This document shows positions 1 to 8,603 of a stretch of DNA of 57,223 nt, piece by piece. The notes below the pieces were generated by a model. It worked only from the letters and a program-made list of their open reading frames with translations. It did no database searches and had not been told where the DNA came from. This DNA comes from Actinomycetota bacterium (GTDB lineage Bacteria > Actinomycetota > Acidimicrobiia > Spongiisociales > UBA11373): contig JAHLKU010000013.1 of assembly GCA_020444505.1 (NCBI GenBank), forward strand, positions 1-57,223. Reading direction: 5' to 3'. A program made the translations under genes and the position numbers. Each line of letters starts with the position of its first letter. The first letter of the stretch is position 1.

Positions 1-1488
1 CCCGAGCCCGAGCCTGCGCCCGTGCCGGAGCCGAAGGATCCCCTCCCGGTCGAGCCGGCGCCCTCCGGGACGGCCCGGCGCGGTGCGATGGATGCGCTCC
101 GGTCCCTGTGGGCCCGGGTGCCCGTCGCGGCATGGATCACCCTCGGCGCGATCGTCGCCGCCGGGGCGGTGACCGTTGCGGTCCTGCTGGCGGCGGGCGG
201 CGGATCGTCCGACACCACGGTGGCGGCCTCGACCACCACCGCGCCGGACACCACCACGACGGCCGCCGCGTCGACGACCGAAGCGCCCGCCACCACCACA
301 GCGCCGACCACGGCCGTGCCCACCACCGAGGCCGACCCGTTCGCAGCGATGCGGGCGACCATCGCCCTGGCGAACCGCGCGGGCCCCAACTACGTGTGCA
401 GCCTCGAAGGGGAGGCGCTGTCGTGCGCGGTGGTCGAGGACCAGGTGGACCGCACGGAGGGTGTGGCGGCCGCGGACTTCGATCTCGACGGCCGCACCGA
501 TCTCGCCTTCGCCAACGGCCTCCCCGCCGACGGCTACGAGGGCGTGAGCGCCCGGGACCGCATCTGCCTCGCCGTCGACGCGGCGATGGGCGGGTGGCTG
601 TGCTCCGACCTCTCGGCCGACGAGACCATCTCCTCGGTCGCCGCAGCCGCCGACCTGGATTCGGACGGGACTCCGGATCTCGTGATCGGGACCGAGATCG
701 GGCAGGAGCAACTCTTCCCCCAGGTCTGCCGTGGCAACGGCGACGGCACCTTCGCATGCTCCCCCTTCCTGGAAGGAGGGGCATTCGACCTCGATGTCGG
801 CGACCTCGACGGCGACGGCGACCTCGACATCGTCACGACGGCGATGGGATCCGAGAGCTACGTCTGCATGAACACCGACCCGGCGATGGCCCGGTTCGAG
901 TGCTGGGCCATCCTCGGGCCCGACGGCGAGTACACGGCGGTGGCGGTCGGGCACTTCGACGCCACCGACGCGGAGCGGAGGCCGGGGCTCTTCTTCGCCG
1001 GTCAGGGCGACCGGCAGATGTGCTGGTACCAGGGCGGCTCCGAACCCTACGACTGCTACCGGGCGGGGTCGGGGGCCGACGACTTCTCCACGGCCGCCGC
1101 CGACCTGTGGGGCGGCGACGGCCTCGGGGAGATCGACGACCTCGCAGAGATCCTGGTCGGCGGCGGATCCAACACGGAGGTACCGGGGACCCGCAACCAG
1201 GCCTGCCGCGTGGAGGCGAACGCCCGCATCGCAGCCGGGGAGCTCCTCGATGCCCAGGAGCCCGTCCAAGTGGAGCTGAGATGCACCGAGGTCACCCAGG
1301 AGGACGCGACGACCCACGAGATCCTGGTCGCCGACCTCGACGGCGACGGCGACCTCGACGTGCTGTTCGTCGGCAACATGGAGGGGCCGCGAATCTCAGC
1401 GTGCCTGAACGACGGCGACAGCCTCTCCTGCACCCTCATCGGGATCCCCGTCGAGGGCCAGATCGTCGGGGCGGCGCTCCTTCCCTGA
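1..1488 (+). CDS. Membrane-anchored FG-GAP/VCBS repeat protein (5' end outside window)
   Basis: The frame is open from base 1 (Pro-Glu-Pro-Glu-Pro-Ala-Pro), so the gene probably starts left of the window; the GTG at 22 lies inside a Pro/Glu-rich stretch and is an unlikely true start. Counting from that GTG, a basic segment precedes one membrane helix at about residues 34-57, then a Thr/Ala/Pro-rich linker to about residue 103. The rest is extracellular and holds FG-GAP/VCBS calcium-loop motifs such as DFDLDGRTDL, DLDSDGTPDL, DLDGDGDLDI and DLDGDGDLDV, which form beta-propeller blades. Several Cys residues lie between blades and may form disulfides. The long proline-rich cytoplasmic part could be the tail of a signalling domain such as a Ser/Thr kinase, but that part is not visible. 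Function is unknown; a surface-exposed binding or sensing propeller is an inference. Confidence 0.75.
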   Translation, partial: PEPEPAPVPEPKDPLPVEPAPSGTARRGAMDALRSLWARVPVAAWITLGAIVAAGAVTVAVLLAAGGGSSDTTVAASTTTAPDTTTTAAASTTEAPATTTAPTTAVPTTEADPFAAMRATIALANRAGPNYVCSLEGEALSCAVVEDQVDRTEGVAAADFDLDGRTDLAFANGLPADGYEGVSARDRICLAVDAAMGGWLCSDLSADETISSVAAAADLDSDGTPDLVIGTEIGQEQLFPQVCRGNGDGTFACSPFLEGGAFDLDVGDLDGDGDLDIVTTAMGSESYVCMNTDPAMARFECWAILGPDGEYTAVAVGHFDATDAERRPGLFFAGQGDRQMCWYQGGSEPYDCYRAGSGADDFSTAAADLWGGDGLGEIDDLAEILVGGGSNTEVPGTRNQACRVEANARIAAGELLDAQEPVQVELRCTEVTQEDATTHEILVADLDGDGDLDVLFVGNMEGPRISACLNDGDSLSCTLIGIPVEGQIVGAALLP

Positions 1489-1501
1489 CCCCGCCGCCCG
1501 C

Positions 1502-2110
1502 TCAGCCCACCGGGGTGGCGGAGAAGGTGCCCTCGGCGAGGCCGGGGATGTCGTAGGTCCCCATGAAGCCCTCGGCGGTGAGGGTGCCGTCGATCTGCAG
1601 GGTCATCCCCAGGGCCGGCGGTTCGGCCGTCAGCGTGAAGTGGCCCATCTCGTCGATCTCGAAGGTGGACGGCCCGATGAACTCGCTGAACCCCACGTGG
1701 AGCGCGTCGCCGTCGACGCTGATCTCGATGACGGTCAGGTCCGGGTCGGCCGCCCCGAAGGCGTTGCCGTCGGCATCCACCTGGATGAGGACGAACCCCG
1801 CCTCGGTGTTGGCCTCGACGATGTTGAAGTAGAGCGCCCCGGTGGAGTTGAAGGTGGTGTTGCTCCACTCCCCCTCGTACTCCCCGACCATGCCTGCGGC
1901 GGCGGCGATGAACGCCTCCGGCCCCGACATGGCGGCCGCGGTCGTGGTGGCGGCCTCGGTGGTGGTCGTCATCGCTTCGGTGCTGGACGGTGCCTCGGTC
2001 GTCGCCGCCGCCGTGGTGGACGGCGCCGCGGTGGTGGACGACGTGTCGTCGTCGCCACAGGCGGCGGCCATCAGGGCGAGTGCGAGCACGAGCACGAAGA
2101 TGCGCTGCAT
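1502..2110 (-). CDS. Secreted lipoprotein of unknown function
   Basis: This encodes 202 residues. The start is the ATG at 2110, with a strong GGGAGGGG ribosome site 5 bases upstream. A short signal peptide ends in a lipobox (LMAAACGDD), so Cys18-19 is probably lipidated. A Ser/Thr/Ala-rich linker follows to about residue 60, then a 140-residue domain with alternating hydrophobic residues that looks all-beta. The gene lies 77 bases downstream of the MerR-type regulator on the same strand and may be co-transcribed with it; a TACCGT hexamer upstream of the ribosome site could also give it its own promoter. No family was recognised. Confidence 0.8.
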   Translation of the reverse strand: MQRIFVLVLALALMAAACGDDDTSSTTAAPSTTAAATTEAPSSTEAMTTTTEAATTTAAAMSGPEAFIAAAAGMVGEYEGEWSNTTFNSTGALYFNIVEANTEAGFVLIQVDADGNAFGAADPDLTVIEISVDGDALHVGFSEFIGPSTFEIDEMGHFTLTAEPPALGMTLQIDGTLTAEGFMGTYDIPGLAEGTFSATPVG

Positions 2111-2187
2111 GGGATCCCCTCCCGGTCCGAGTGACGGCCACGGTACCCCCGGTCGTGCGCTTGTGCACGCAGCACCGGGGGCGGCCA

Positions 2188-2943
2188 TCACCGCGCCGCG
2201 TTGGCGGCGATGGCGGCGGCGAGGTACTCGGCGAGGCCCTCCCGCACCTGCTCGTAGTGGGCCCGGAACCGGGGATCGGCCACGTACATCTCCCCCAGGC
2301 CGCGGTGGATCTCCGGCGTGCAGTCGTAGAACCACGCGGTGATGTGGGCCCGGTGACGTTCGGCGACGTCCATCGCCTCGGCGCCGTCGGGCGGCACCCC
2401 CCGGTCCAGCAGATCGGCCGCGGCGGCCTCGATCTCGGCCCTCTCGCGCCCCATCCGCTCCCAGTCGGACTTCGCGTAGCGGGCGGTGCGCCGGGCCGAC
2501 TCGCGGTAGGCGTCGGTGCCGCCCCATCGCTCCTCGGCCTCCTCCTCGTACTCGGCGGGGTCGAAGCCTCCGAACACGCCCAGCAGGTCCTCGTTGCTCA
2601 TGGTGGTCCCCTTCTCGTGTGCGTGGGTCGCGGCATCCACCGCGTCGATGAGCGCCAGCAGGTGCTCGGCCTTGCCCTCCAGCATCCGGCGCTGGCGGCG
2701 CAGGGCCGTCGCCCGGTCGTAGCCCGGTTCGGCGACGATCCGCTTGATCTCGTCGAGGGAGAACCCCAGTTCCTTGAAGAACAGGACCTCCTGGAGCCGG
2801 GCCACCTCGGCCGGGCCGTACCAGCGGTACCCGGCGTCGCTCCGCCCGGCGGGGCTGAGGAGGCCGATGTCGTCGTAGTGGTGCAGGGTGCGGACGCTCA
2901 CCCCGGTGAGGCGGGCGATCTCGCCGACGGTCGATCGTTCCAT
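2188..2943 (-). CDS. MerR-family transcriptional regulator, TipA-like
   Basis: This 251-residue protein has an N-terminal MerR winged helix (IARLTGVSVRTLHHYDDIGL, then a GYRWYG wing), a dimerisation helix to about residue 115, and a C-terminal TipAS-type effector domain rich in acidic helices. TipAL proteins bind thiopeptides and other hydrophobic ligands and activate their own promoter by twisting a long-spacer promoter. ATG 2943 was chosen over GTG 2952 because the -10 lies only 7 bases upstream, which predicts a leaderless mRNA beginning at this ATG. An internal ATG near residue 115 (MSNEDLLG) could give a free effector-domain form, as in tipA of Streptomyces; this is inference. The downstream lipoprotein is a candidate target. 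Confidence 0.88.
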   Translation of the reverse strand: MERSTVGEIARLTGVSVRTLHHYDDIGLLSPAGRSDAGYRWYGPAEVARLQEVLFFKELGFSLDEIKRIVAEPGYDRATALRRQRRMLEGKAEHLLALIDAVDAATHAHEKGTTMSNEDLLGVFGGFDPAEYEEEAEERWGGTDAYRESARRTARYAKSDWERMGRERAEIEAAAADLLDRGVPPDGAEAMDVAERHRAHITAWFYDCTPEIHRGLGEMYVADPRFRAHYEQVREGLAEYLAAAIAANAAR

Positions 2944-2950
2944 GACCGGC

Positions 2951-2981
2951 ACCGTACAGCCTCACGTAACGTGAGGGTCAA
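2951..2981 (-). promoter_or_regulatory. MerR-type promoter with perfect operator palindrome
   Basis: On the minus strand, TTGACC (2976-2981) and TACGGT (2951-2956) are separated by exactly 19 bases, the long spacer typical of MerR-activated promoters. The spacer holds a perfect 8-bp inverted repeat around one base (CCTCACGT-A-ACGTGAGG on the plus strand, 2960-2976). The start codon follows 7 bases after the -10. Autoregulation by the adjacent MerR protein is inferred from this geometry. Confidence 0.85.
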
Positions 2982-2997
2982 GCGGGTTCGATGCCCT

Positions 2998-3843
2998 TCA
3001 GCGGCCGGCCGGCACCCGGTCCGCAGCGGCCGCCCGGGCACGATCCACCCAGGGCTGATAGGCCAGCCGCCACTTGGCCACGTACCAGGCGTAGCGGGGC
3101 GTTCGCTGCAGGCGAGCGAGGGTCATGCCCTCCATCTCGGCCCGGAACTGCTCCACGTCGGCGCCGAGCGCCGGCCCGTAGGCGGCCTCCTGGCGGGGCA
3201 GCACCTCATCCACCACATGGCGGTAGAGGATCATGTCCTCCCGGTTGGCTGCCTCGAGCATCTCCCTCGCCGACGGGTCGTCCAGCAGGCGCCGCTTGAT
3301 GTCGTCGGCCGGCGCCGACCACTTGCGCACGTAGTGCAGCGGCGGCAAGCCGAAGCGGGCCGCCATCATCACCAGCGAGGCGTCGAAGTGCTCCAGCAAC
3401 CCGACGAAGGCGACGCGCTCCTCCACCAGCGCGACGGCGTCGTCGCCGCTGGCGCCGGGACCCGCCAGGTGACGCACCTGCCGGTTGGGCGACACCTCGT
3501 GGGCGATCCACTCCTCGAACGGAAGGTCCACCCGTCCCCGCTGGACGTCGTACTGATAGTGCGAAGCGCAACGGGTCACCGGATCCCGCAGGAACGTGGC
3601 GTACTGCAAGCCGGGGACCGCCTCGTGCAGGTCGCCCCAGGGACGGATGTCGTGGCCCATCAGCACCTCGAGGCGGGGATACACCCGCCGCATGGCGTGC
3701 AACTCGGCCGCGTCGAAGAACGGGGCGTGCGGGTCGCGAGCGGTCACCAGGCAGTACCGGCCGCCGAGGGCGGCCTTCAACGCCCCCGACAACGTGGTGC
3801 CTGCGGTCTTGTGGATGTGAGCGATGGCGAGACGTGGCTGCAT
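2998..3843 (-). CDS. Sulfotransferase-family protein
   Basis: This encodes 281 residues. Residues 5-18 (LAIAHIHKTAGTTL) match the 5'-phosphosulfate-binding loop of PAPS-dependent sulfotransferases, and residues 86-96 (RDPVTRCASHY) match the 3'-phosphate-binding motif RDPxxRxxSxY. The family transfers sulfate from PAPS to carbohydrate or small-molecule hydroxyls; the acceptor cannot be read from the sequence. ATG 3843 was chosen because the P-loop-like motif normally lies near the N terminus; the frame stays open further upstream but reads as low-complexity Arg/Pro. No signal peptide is visible, so it is cytosolic. It is divergent from the acyl-CoA dehydrogenase gene. Confidence 0.8.
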   Translation of the reverse strand: MQPRLAIAHIHKTAGTTLSGALKAALGGRYCLVTARDPHAPFFDAAELHAMRRVYPRLEVLMGHDIRPWGDLHEAVPGLQYATFLRDPVTRCASHYQYDVQRGRVDLPFEEWIAHEVSPNRQVRHLAGPGASGDDAVALVEERVAFVGLLEHFDASLVMMAARFGLPPLHYVRKWSAPADDIKRRLLDDPSAREMLEAANREDMILYRHVVDEVLPRQEAAYGPALGADVEQFRAEMEGMTLARLQRTPRYAWYVAKWRLAYQPWVDRARAAAADRVPAGR

Positions 3844-3953
3844 GTGCGGCCCCCGCGGCGGGGCCCTCCTCCGGCACCATCGGCGCGCCGCCCGGGGCGA
3901 TTGAGGAGATCGGCGCCGCGTAGTCTCGGGGCGACGCCGAGCAGGGATGGCCG

Positions 3954-5651
3954 ATGGTCCTCTTCCACCCCCACACCACCCGCACCGCCTACCCCGACGA
4001 GCGCACGTCCGAGGTGATGCGCTCGCTGGTGGAGTTCTTCGAGGCAAAGGGCCTGGCCCGCGTCAAGGAGGACGACCGCGCCGCGGTCTGGTACCAGGAC
4101 TTCCTCGACTTCGTGGCAGAGCACCGCCTGTTCGCCACCATGTGCACCCCCGCGGCCTACGGCGGCCCCGACACCCGTTGGGACACCTGGCGCAACTGCG
4201 AGTTCGGCGAGATCCTCGGCTTCTACGGCCTGCCCTACTGGTACACGTGGCAGGTGTCGGTGCTGGGACTCGGTCCCATCTGGATGAGCGGCAACGAGGC
4301 CGTCAAGCAGGAGGCGGCCGGACTCCTCGACGACGGCGCCGTGTTCGCCTACGGCCTGTCGGAGCGCCAGCACGGCGCCGACCTGTACTCCTCCGAGATG
4401 ACCCTGACGCCGCTGGAGGACGGCGGCTATCGGGCAGACGGGTCCAAGTACTACATCGGCAACGCCAACGCCGCCGCCATCGTCTCCACCTTCGGGAAGA
4501 TGGCCGACACCGGCGAGTGGGTGTTCTTCGCCGTCCACCCGGACCGGCCCGGCGGGTACACCTGCGTCCAGAACGTGGTGCACAGCCAGAACTACGTGGG
4601 CGAGTACCGCCTCGACGGGTACCGGGTGGAGGAGGGCGACATCCTGGCGCGGGGCGACGAAGCCTGGGACGCCGCGCTCAACACCGTGAACGTTGGCAAG
4701 TTCAACCTGGGCTGGGCCTCCATCGGCATCTGCACCCACGCCTTCTACGAGGCCATCCACCACGCCGCCCACCGTGAGTTGTACGGCATGAAGGTCACCG
4801 ACTTCCCCCACGCCAGGGCGCTGTTCACCGACGCGTACGCCCGGCTGACCGCCATGAAGCTGGTGGCGCAGCGGTCGTCCGACTACATGCGCTCGGCATC
4901 GCCCGAGGACCGGCGCTACCTGCTGTACAACCCGGTGGTGAAGATGAAGGTCACCACGCAGGGCGAGGACGTCATCAACCACCTGTGGGACGTGATCGCC
5001 GCCAAGGGCTTCGAGAAGGACACCTTCTTCGAGATGGCCGCCCGCGACATCCGGGCCCTCCCCAAACTGGAGGGGACCGTCCACGTGAACATCGCGCTGA
5101 TCCTGAAGTTCATGGAGAACTACTTCTTCCACCCGGCAGACCTGCCGCAGATCCCCCGCAGGGACGATGCGGCCGACGACGCCTTCCTGTTCGCCCAGGG
5201 CCCCACCAGGGGCCTCGGCAAGGTGCGGTTCCACGACCCGCACGCGGTGTTCGCCCGCTTCGACCACCCCAACGTGGCGGTGTTCCGGGAGCAGATGGCC
5301 GCCTTCGAAACGATGCTCGCCACGGCGACCCCCACCGGCGACCAGACCCGCGACGTCGACTTCCTGCTGGCGATCGGCGAGATCTTCACGCTGGCCGTGT
5401 ACGGGCAGTTGTTCCTGGAGAGCGCCGAGATCGCCGGCATCGACGACGACCTGATCGACCAGGTGTTCGACGTGCTGGTGCGGGACTGGTCCCGCTTCGC
5501 CGTGATCCTCCACGGCAAGCCCACCACCGGCGACGACCAGGCGAAGCACTGCCTGGCCATGATCCGCCGCCCCGCCGCCGACCCGGGACGATTCGAGCGG
5601 GTGTGGGCGTCGGTCCACGGCCTCGCCGATGCCTACCAGATGGCCCCCTGA
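3954..5651 (+). CDS. Acyl-CoA dehydrogenase family protein
   Basis: This 565-residue FAD flavoprotein is longer than the usual 380-residue acyl-CoA dehydrogenase and has a C-terminal helical extension after about residue 400. The middle region has the family's beta-domain pattern (AYGLSERQHGADLYSSEMT; DGSKYYIGNANAA). The segment KLEGTVHVN near residue 375 matches the YEGT region that carries the catalytic glutamate in many family members. It should oxidise an acyl-CoA to the 2-enoyl-CoA and pass electrons to ETF. ATG 3954 follows an AGGGA ribosome site, with a TAGTCT hexamer further upstream. Substrate chain length is unknown. It stands alone, without adjacent beta-oxidation genes. Confidence 0.85.
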   Translation: MVLFHPHTTRTAYPDERTSEVMRSLVEFFEAKGLARVKEDDRAAVWYQDFLDFVAEHRLFATMCTPAAYGGPDTRWDTWRNCEFGEILGFYGLPYWYTWQVSVLGLGPIWMSGNEAVKQEAAGLLDDGAVFAYGLSERQHGADLYSSEMTLTPLEDGGYRADGSKYYIGNANAAAIVSTFGKMADTGEWVFFAVHPDRPGGYTCVQNVVHSQNYVGEYRLDGYRVEEGDILARGDEAWDAALNTVNVGKFNLGWASIGICTHAFYEAIHHAAHRELYGMKVTDFPHARALFTDAYARLTAMKLVAQRSSDYMRSASPEDRRYLLYNPVVKMKVTTQGEDVINHLWDVIAAKGFEKDTFFEMAARDIRALPKLEGTVHVNIALILKFMENYFFHPADLPQIPRRDDAADDAFLFAQGPTRGLGKVRFHDPHAVFARFDHPNVAVFREQMAAFETMLATATPTGDQTRDVDFLLAIGEIFTLAVYGQLFLESAEIAGIDDDLIDQVFDVLVRDWSRFAVILHGKPTTGDDQAKHCLAMIRRPAADPGRFERVWASVHGLADAYQMAP

Positions 5652-5717
5652 GGGCGCACCGCGGCACAGCCCGGGCGCGGCGGTACCCTCCGTCGCAGTG
5701 ACCCCACCCGTGTCGAC

Positions 5718-7634
5718 ATGACCCGAACCCCCCATCGCCTGCTCGTCCTCACGCTCGGCCTGCTGCTGGCGGCGCCGGTCCCCGCCGCCGCCGCCGCCGA
5801 CGACCCCCCCACGTGCCGCGGGCAGGCGGCGACCATCGTCGGCACCGACGGCGACGACGTCCTCACCGGCACCAACGGCCCCGACGTCATCGTGGCCCTC
5901 GGGGGGAACGACATCATCCGGGCACGGGGCGGCGACGACGTGGTGTGCGCCGGGGACGGCGACGACACCGTGGTCGGCAGCACCGGCGTCGACGTCGTGG
6001 ACGGCGAGGACGGGAACGACCGCCTCAAGGGGAACGACGGGGACGACCGCCTGTTCGGCGGCCCCGGCGACGACCTCCTCCGCGGCGGCGACGGCGACGA
6101 CACCCTCAAGGGCGGGTCCGGCGCCGACCGGATCATCGGTGACGACGGCGACGACACCCTCGTGGGGCAACCGGGCGACGACGACCTGAGCGGCAACGCC
6201 GACGCCGACGTGCTCCTCGCCGGCAGCGGAGACGACACCCTGGACGGGGGCACCGGGCCCGACGTCCTCCAGGGCGGCCGGGGCGGCGACCTCCTCGAGG
6301 GTGGGGGCGGCGACGACGAGTTGTGGGGAGAGGCGCACCCCGACCTCCTCGACGGCGGGCCCGGCGACGACGTCGTCTGGGAACTGCGCGCCGAGGACAC
6401 CCACCTCGCCGAGGGCGACCCCGATGCCGAGGGCGACGTCTTCGCCTTCACCGAGATCCAGGTCACGCCGGACGGCGGGTGGATGCTGTGGAAGCCCACC
6501 CCCACCGCCCTCGAGCAGGGCCACGAGGGGGTGTTGACGGTCACCAACCTGCCGGACGGCCTGCTGATGGTGGAGCGCATCGACCCGGAGCGCTACCTGC
6601 TGGGCATCGCCGAGATGCCCTACTCGTGGGAGCCGGCCGCCCTGCAGAGCCAGGCGATCGCCGCCCGCACCTACCTGGCCAGCCTGGTGTCGAACCCCCG
6701 CTACGGACCGATGGCCGAGTACGGATTCGACATCTGCGACTGGTCGCTGTGCCAGGTGTACAAGGGCACCAAGTACGGCTGGCTGGAGCCGTGGGAGGAC
6801 GCCGTCGTGGCCACCACCGGCCTCATCGTCCGCTACGACGGCCAACCGGCGTCCACCTTCTACCACTCCACCAGCGGCCCGACGACCCGGTCCATCCAGG
6901 ACGTGTGGACCTCGTCGCCAGCCCTCCCCTACCTGCAGGCCGTCGCCGTGCCGGAGCAGGACTCCCCCTTCGCCACCTGGTGGTACCTGCTGCCGATCGA
7001 CCTGCTCGTCGACGTGCTCGAGGACGAGGGGGGCGTGGACCTCGACGGCCAGGTGACCAAGGTGCGCACGTTCGTCACCGAACCCGGGGATGGGCCGTAC
7101 ACGGTGCGGATCCGCACCACGGAGGGCGTCACCGACCTCCCCGTCTCCACCGTCCAGCAGGCGCTCAACTCCCGCCTGCGAGCCGAGTTGCTGTACCCCG
7201 CCGGCCAGGCGCGGCCGCTGCAGGATGCCCTGCCGCCGCTGCTCGGCCTGACCCTGAAGCAGGCGATCCTCTCGCCCACCTTCGACATGAAGCTGCGCTC
7301 CGACGGGCAGGTACGGGTGCGCGGGTACGGGTGGGGACACCAGATCGGCCTCAGCCAGTACGGCGCCAACGCCATGGCCGTCCTCGGGTCCACCGCAGCC
7401 GAGATCCTCGGGCACTTCTACACCGGCCTGGTCCCCGAGCCGGACCCCGGCCTCATCCCCGGCTTCATCGACGTCGGGCTCTTCTACGAGAACGGCAGCC
7501 AGCCGATCACCCTCACCGCCCAGGCCGGCTACGAGATCCGCAGCGGAGGCGCACTGGTCCGCAGCGGGGACGGCGAGGCCATCACCATCACCCGGCTCGG
7601 CGACGACGCCGTCGCGGTCCACTTCGGGCCCTGA
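5718..7634 (+). CDS. Secreted RTX-repeat / SpoIID-LytB fusion protein
   Basis: This 638-residue protein has a signal peptide (about 1-26, ending in an Ala run), then about 20 RTX-like calcium-binding nonapeptides of the type GGxGxDxxx from residue 35 to 225. The C-terminal half (about 270-600) is a SpoIID/LytB domain. It contains the ERYLLGIAEMPYSW segment, whose Glu corresponds to the catalytic Glu of SpoIID, and the conserved GWGHQIGLSQYGANAM motif near residue 537. SpoIID proteins are lytic transglycosylases that cut denuded peptidoglycan glycans during sporulation; in non-sporulating bacteria their role is less clear. The RTX array probably folds only in external calcium, and the enzyme is probably exported by Sec, since the signal is N-terminal. 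No protease or type I secretion gene is adjacent. Confidence 0.88.
   Translation: MTRTPHRLLVLTLGLLLAAPVPAAAAADDPPTCRGQAATIVGTDGDDVLTGTNGPDVIVALGGNDIIRARGGDDVVCAGDGDDTVVGSTGVDVVDGEDGNDRLKGNDGDDRLFGGPGDDLLRGGDGDDTLKGGSGADRIIGDDGDDTLVGQPGDDDLSGNADADVLLAGSGDDTLDGGTGPDVLQGGRGGDLLEGGGGDDELWGEAHPDLLDGGPGDDVVWELRAEDTHLAEGDPDAEGDVFAFTEIQVTPDGGWMLWKPTPTALEQGHEGVLTVTNLPDGLLMVERIDPERYLLGIAEMPYSWEPAALQSQAIAARTYLASLVSNPRYGPMAEYGFDICDWSLCQVYKGTKYGWLEPWEDAVVATTGLIVRYDGQPASTFYHSTSGPTTRSIQDVWTSSPALPYLQAVAVPEQDSPFATWWYLLPIDLLVDVLEDEGGVDLDGQVTKVRTFVTEPGDGPYTVRIRTTEGVTDLPVSTVQQALNSRLRAELLYPAGQARPLQDALPPLLGLTLKQAILSPTFDMKLRSDGQVRVRGYGWGHQIGLSQYGANAMAVLGSTAAEILGHFYTGLVPEPDPGLIPGFIDVGLFYENGSQPITLTAQAGYEIRSGGALVRSGDGEAITITRLGDDAVAVHFGP
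5840..6385 (+). repeat. RTX nonapeptide-coding repeat array
   Basis: About 20 imperfect 27-base units encode GGxGxDxxx calcium-binding nonapeptides. Units have diverged from one another, so the array is a coding repeat and not a recent expansion. Confidence 0.85.
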
Positions 7635-7700
7635 CCGCCACGGTCGAGCAGACCGCGCGCGCCGGGGTACGCTGGGCGTTCACCAGTCTGGAGGAACTGC

Positions 7701-8480
7701 ATGCGACGTATCGCGATCCTGCTGACCGCGCTCGCCCTGTTCGCCGCCGCGTGCGGCGACGACGACGGCGGCGTGCTCGGCTCGGCGGCCACCACCGAAG
7801 CCCCCGGCACCACCGCCGACGGGGGCGCCACCACCACCGACGGTGGCACCGACGCCACCACCACCACCTCCGGCGGCGGCACCGCCTCGGGCGCCGGCGA
7901 CGTGCAGGCGGCGCTCGACGCCTACCAGGACGCCGTGTTCCGGGTCACCTACCTGTTCGGCTCCGGCGACGACGAGCAGATCATCATCCTGTCCCAGGAC
8001 CCCGGCCAGGACCCGCCGGTGTTCGCCACCCTGATCGGCACCGACGGCGAAGAGGGCAAGTTCCTCACCATCGGCGACCAGACCCTCATCTGCGGGGCGC
8101 CCGGCGAGGAGTGCATCGGGTTCCCCGACGACAGCGGCGTGAACATGGGCCAGGCCATGCTCGGGCCCATGCTCAGCAGCCTGCTGACCATCGAGGACTT
8201 CACCTCCACGCCCGGCTTCAGCGTCGACCAGGACTCGACCACCATCGGGGGCCGGAGCGGCGTGTGCTTCACCTACACGCCCACCGCCCTGGCCGTGGGG
8301 GCCGACGTCGCCTACGTCCGCCAGTGCGTGGACTCCGAGATGGGCTTCATCCTGCTCTTCGAGGGCCAGGAGGCAGGCGCCGACGAACCGGAGAGGATCA
8401 TGGAACTGGTGGAGTTCGGCGCCCCGAGGCCGGAGGACTTCGAGCCGACCGGGCCGGTCACCACGATGCCCGGCGGGTAG
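7701..8480 (+). CDS. Secreted lipoprotein, unknown function
   Basis: This encodes 259 residues. The start ATG follows a GGAGGA ribosome site and a TACGCT -10 (7668-7673). The signal peptide ends in the lipobox FAAACGDD, followed by a Thr/Gly/Ala-rich linker to about residue 60 and a soluble domain of about 200 residues. The domain holds four Cys (around ICGAPGEECIG, VCFTYTP and RQCVD) that could form two disulfides. The signal peptide is nearly identical to that of the lipoprotein at 46160, although the mature domains are unrelated. No function was recognised. Confidence 0.78.
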   Translation: MRRIAILLTALALFAAACGDDDGGVLGSAATTEAPGTTADGGATTTDGGTDATTTTSGGGTASGAGDVQAALDAYQDAVFRVTYLFGSGDDEQIIILSQDPGQDPPVFATLIGTDGEEGKFLTIGDQTLICGAPGEECIGFPDDSGVNMGQAMLGPMLSSLLTIEDFTSTPGFSVDQDSTTIGGRSGVCFTYTPTALAVGADVAYVRQCVDSEMGFILLFEGQEAGADEPERIMELVEFGAPRPEDFEPTGPVTTMPGG

Positions 8481-8498
8481 CCGCCACCCGATCCGTCC

Positions 8499-8529
8499 AG
8501 AGGGCCCGGTCGTGCCGACCGGGCCCTCT
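8499..8529 (+). terminator. Strong intergenic hairpin, probable terminator
   Basis: A perfect 14-bp stem (AGAGGGCCCGGTCG and its complement) with a TGC loop lies 18 bases after the stop codon of the preceding lipoprotein gene. No T-run follows, as is common for actinobacterial terminators. Confidence 0.75.
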
Positions 8530-8603
8530 GCCGTGGTGGGGAACCGGGCGGTGCGGCGGGCCGTCCTAGGGTCGAGGACATCGACCCCGCAGAAGGAGCG
8601 ACC

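Noticed and set aside
5840-6385. CRISPR-like repeats
   Set aside because: Repeat units are coding (27-base RTX codons), variable, without equal unique spacers and without cas genes.
3777-7622. 1281-codon open frame on the minus strand opposite the acyl-CoA dehydrogenase and SpoIID genes
   Set aside because: Its product is Val/Gly/His/Arg-rich without motifs; it is a shadow of high-GC coding on the other strand, and genuine genes with clear motifs occupy the plus strand.
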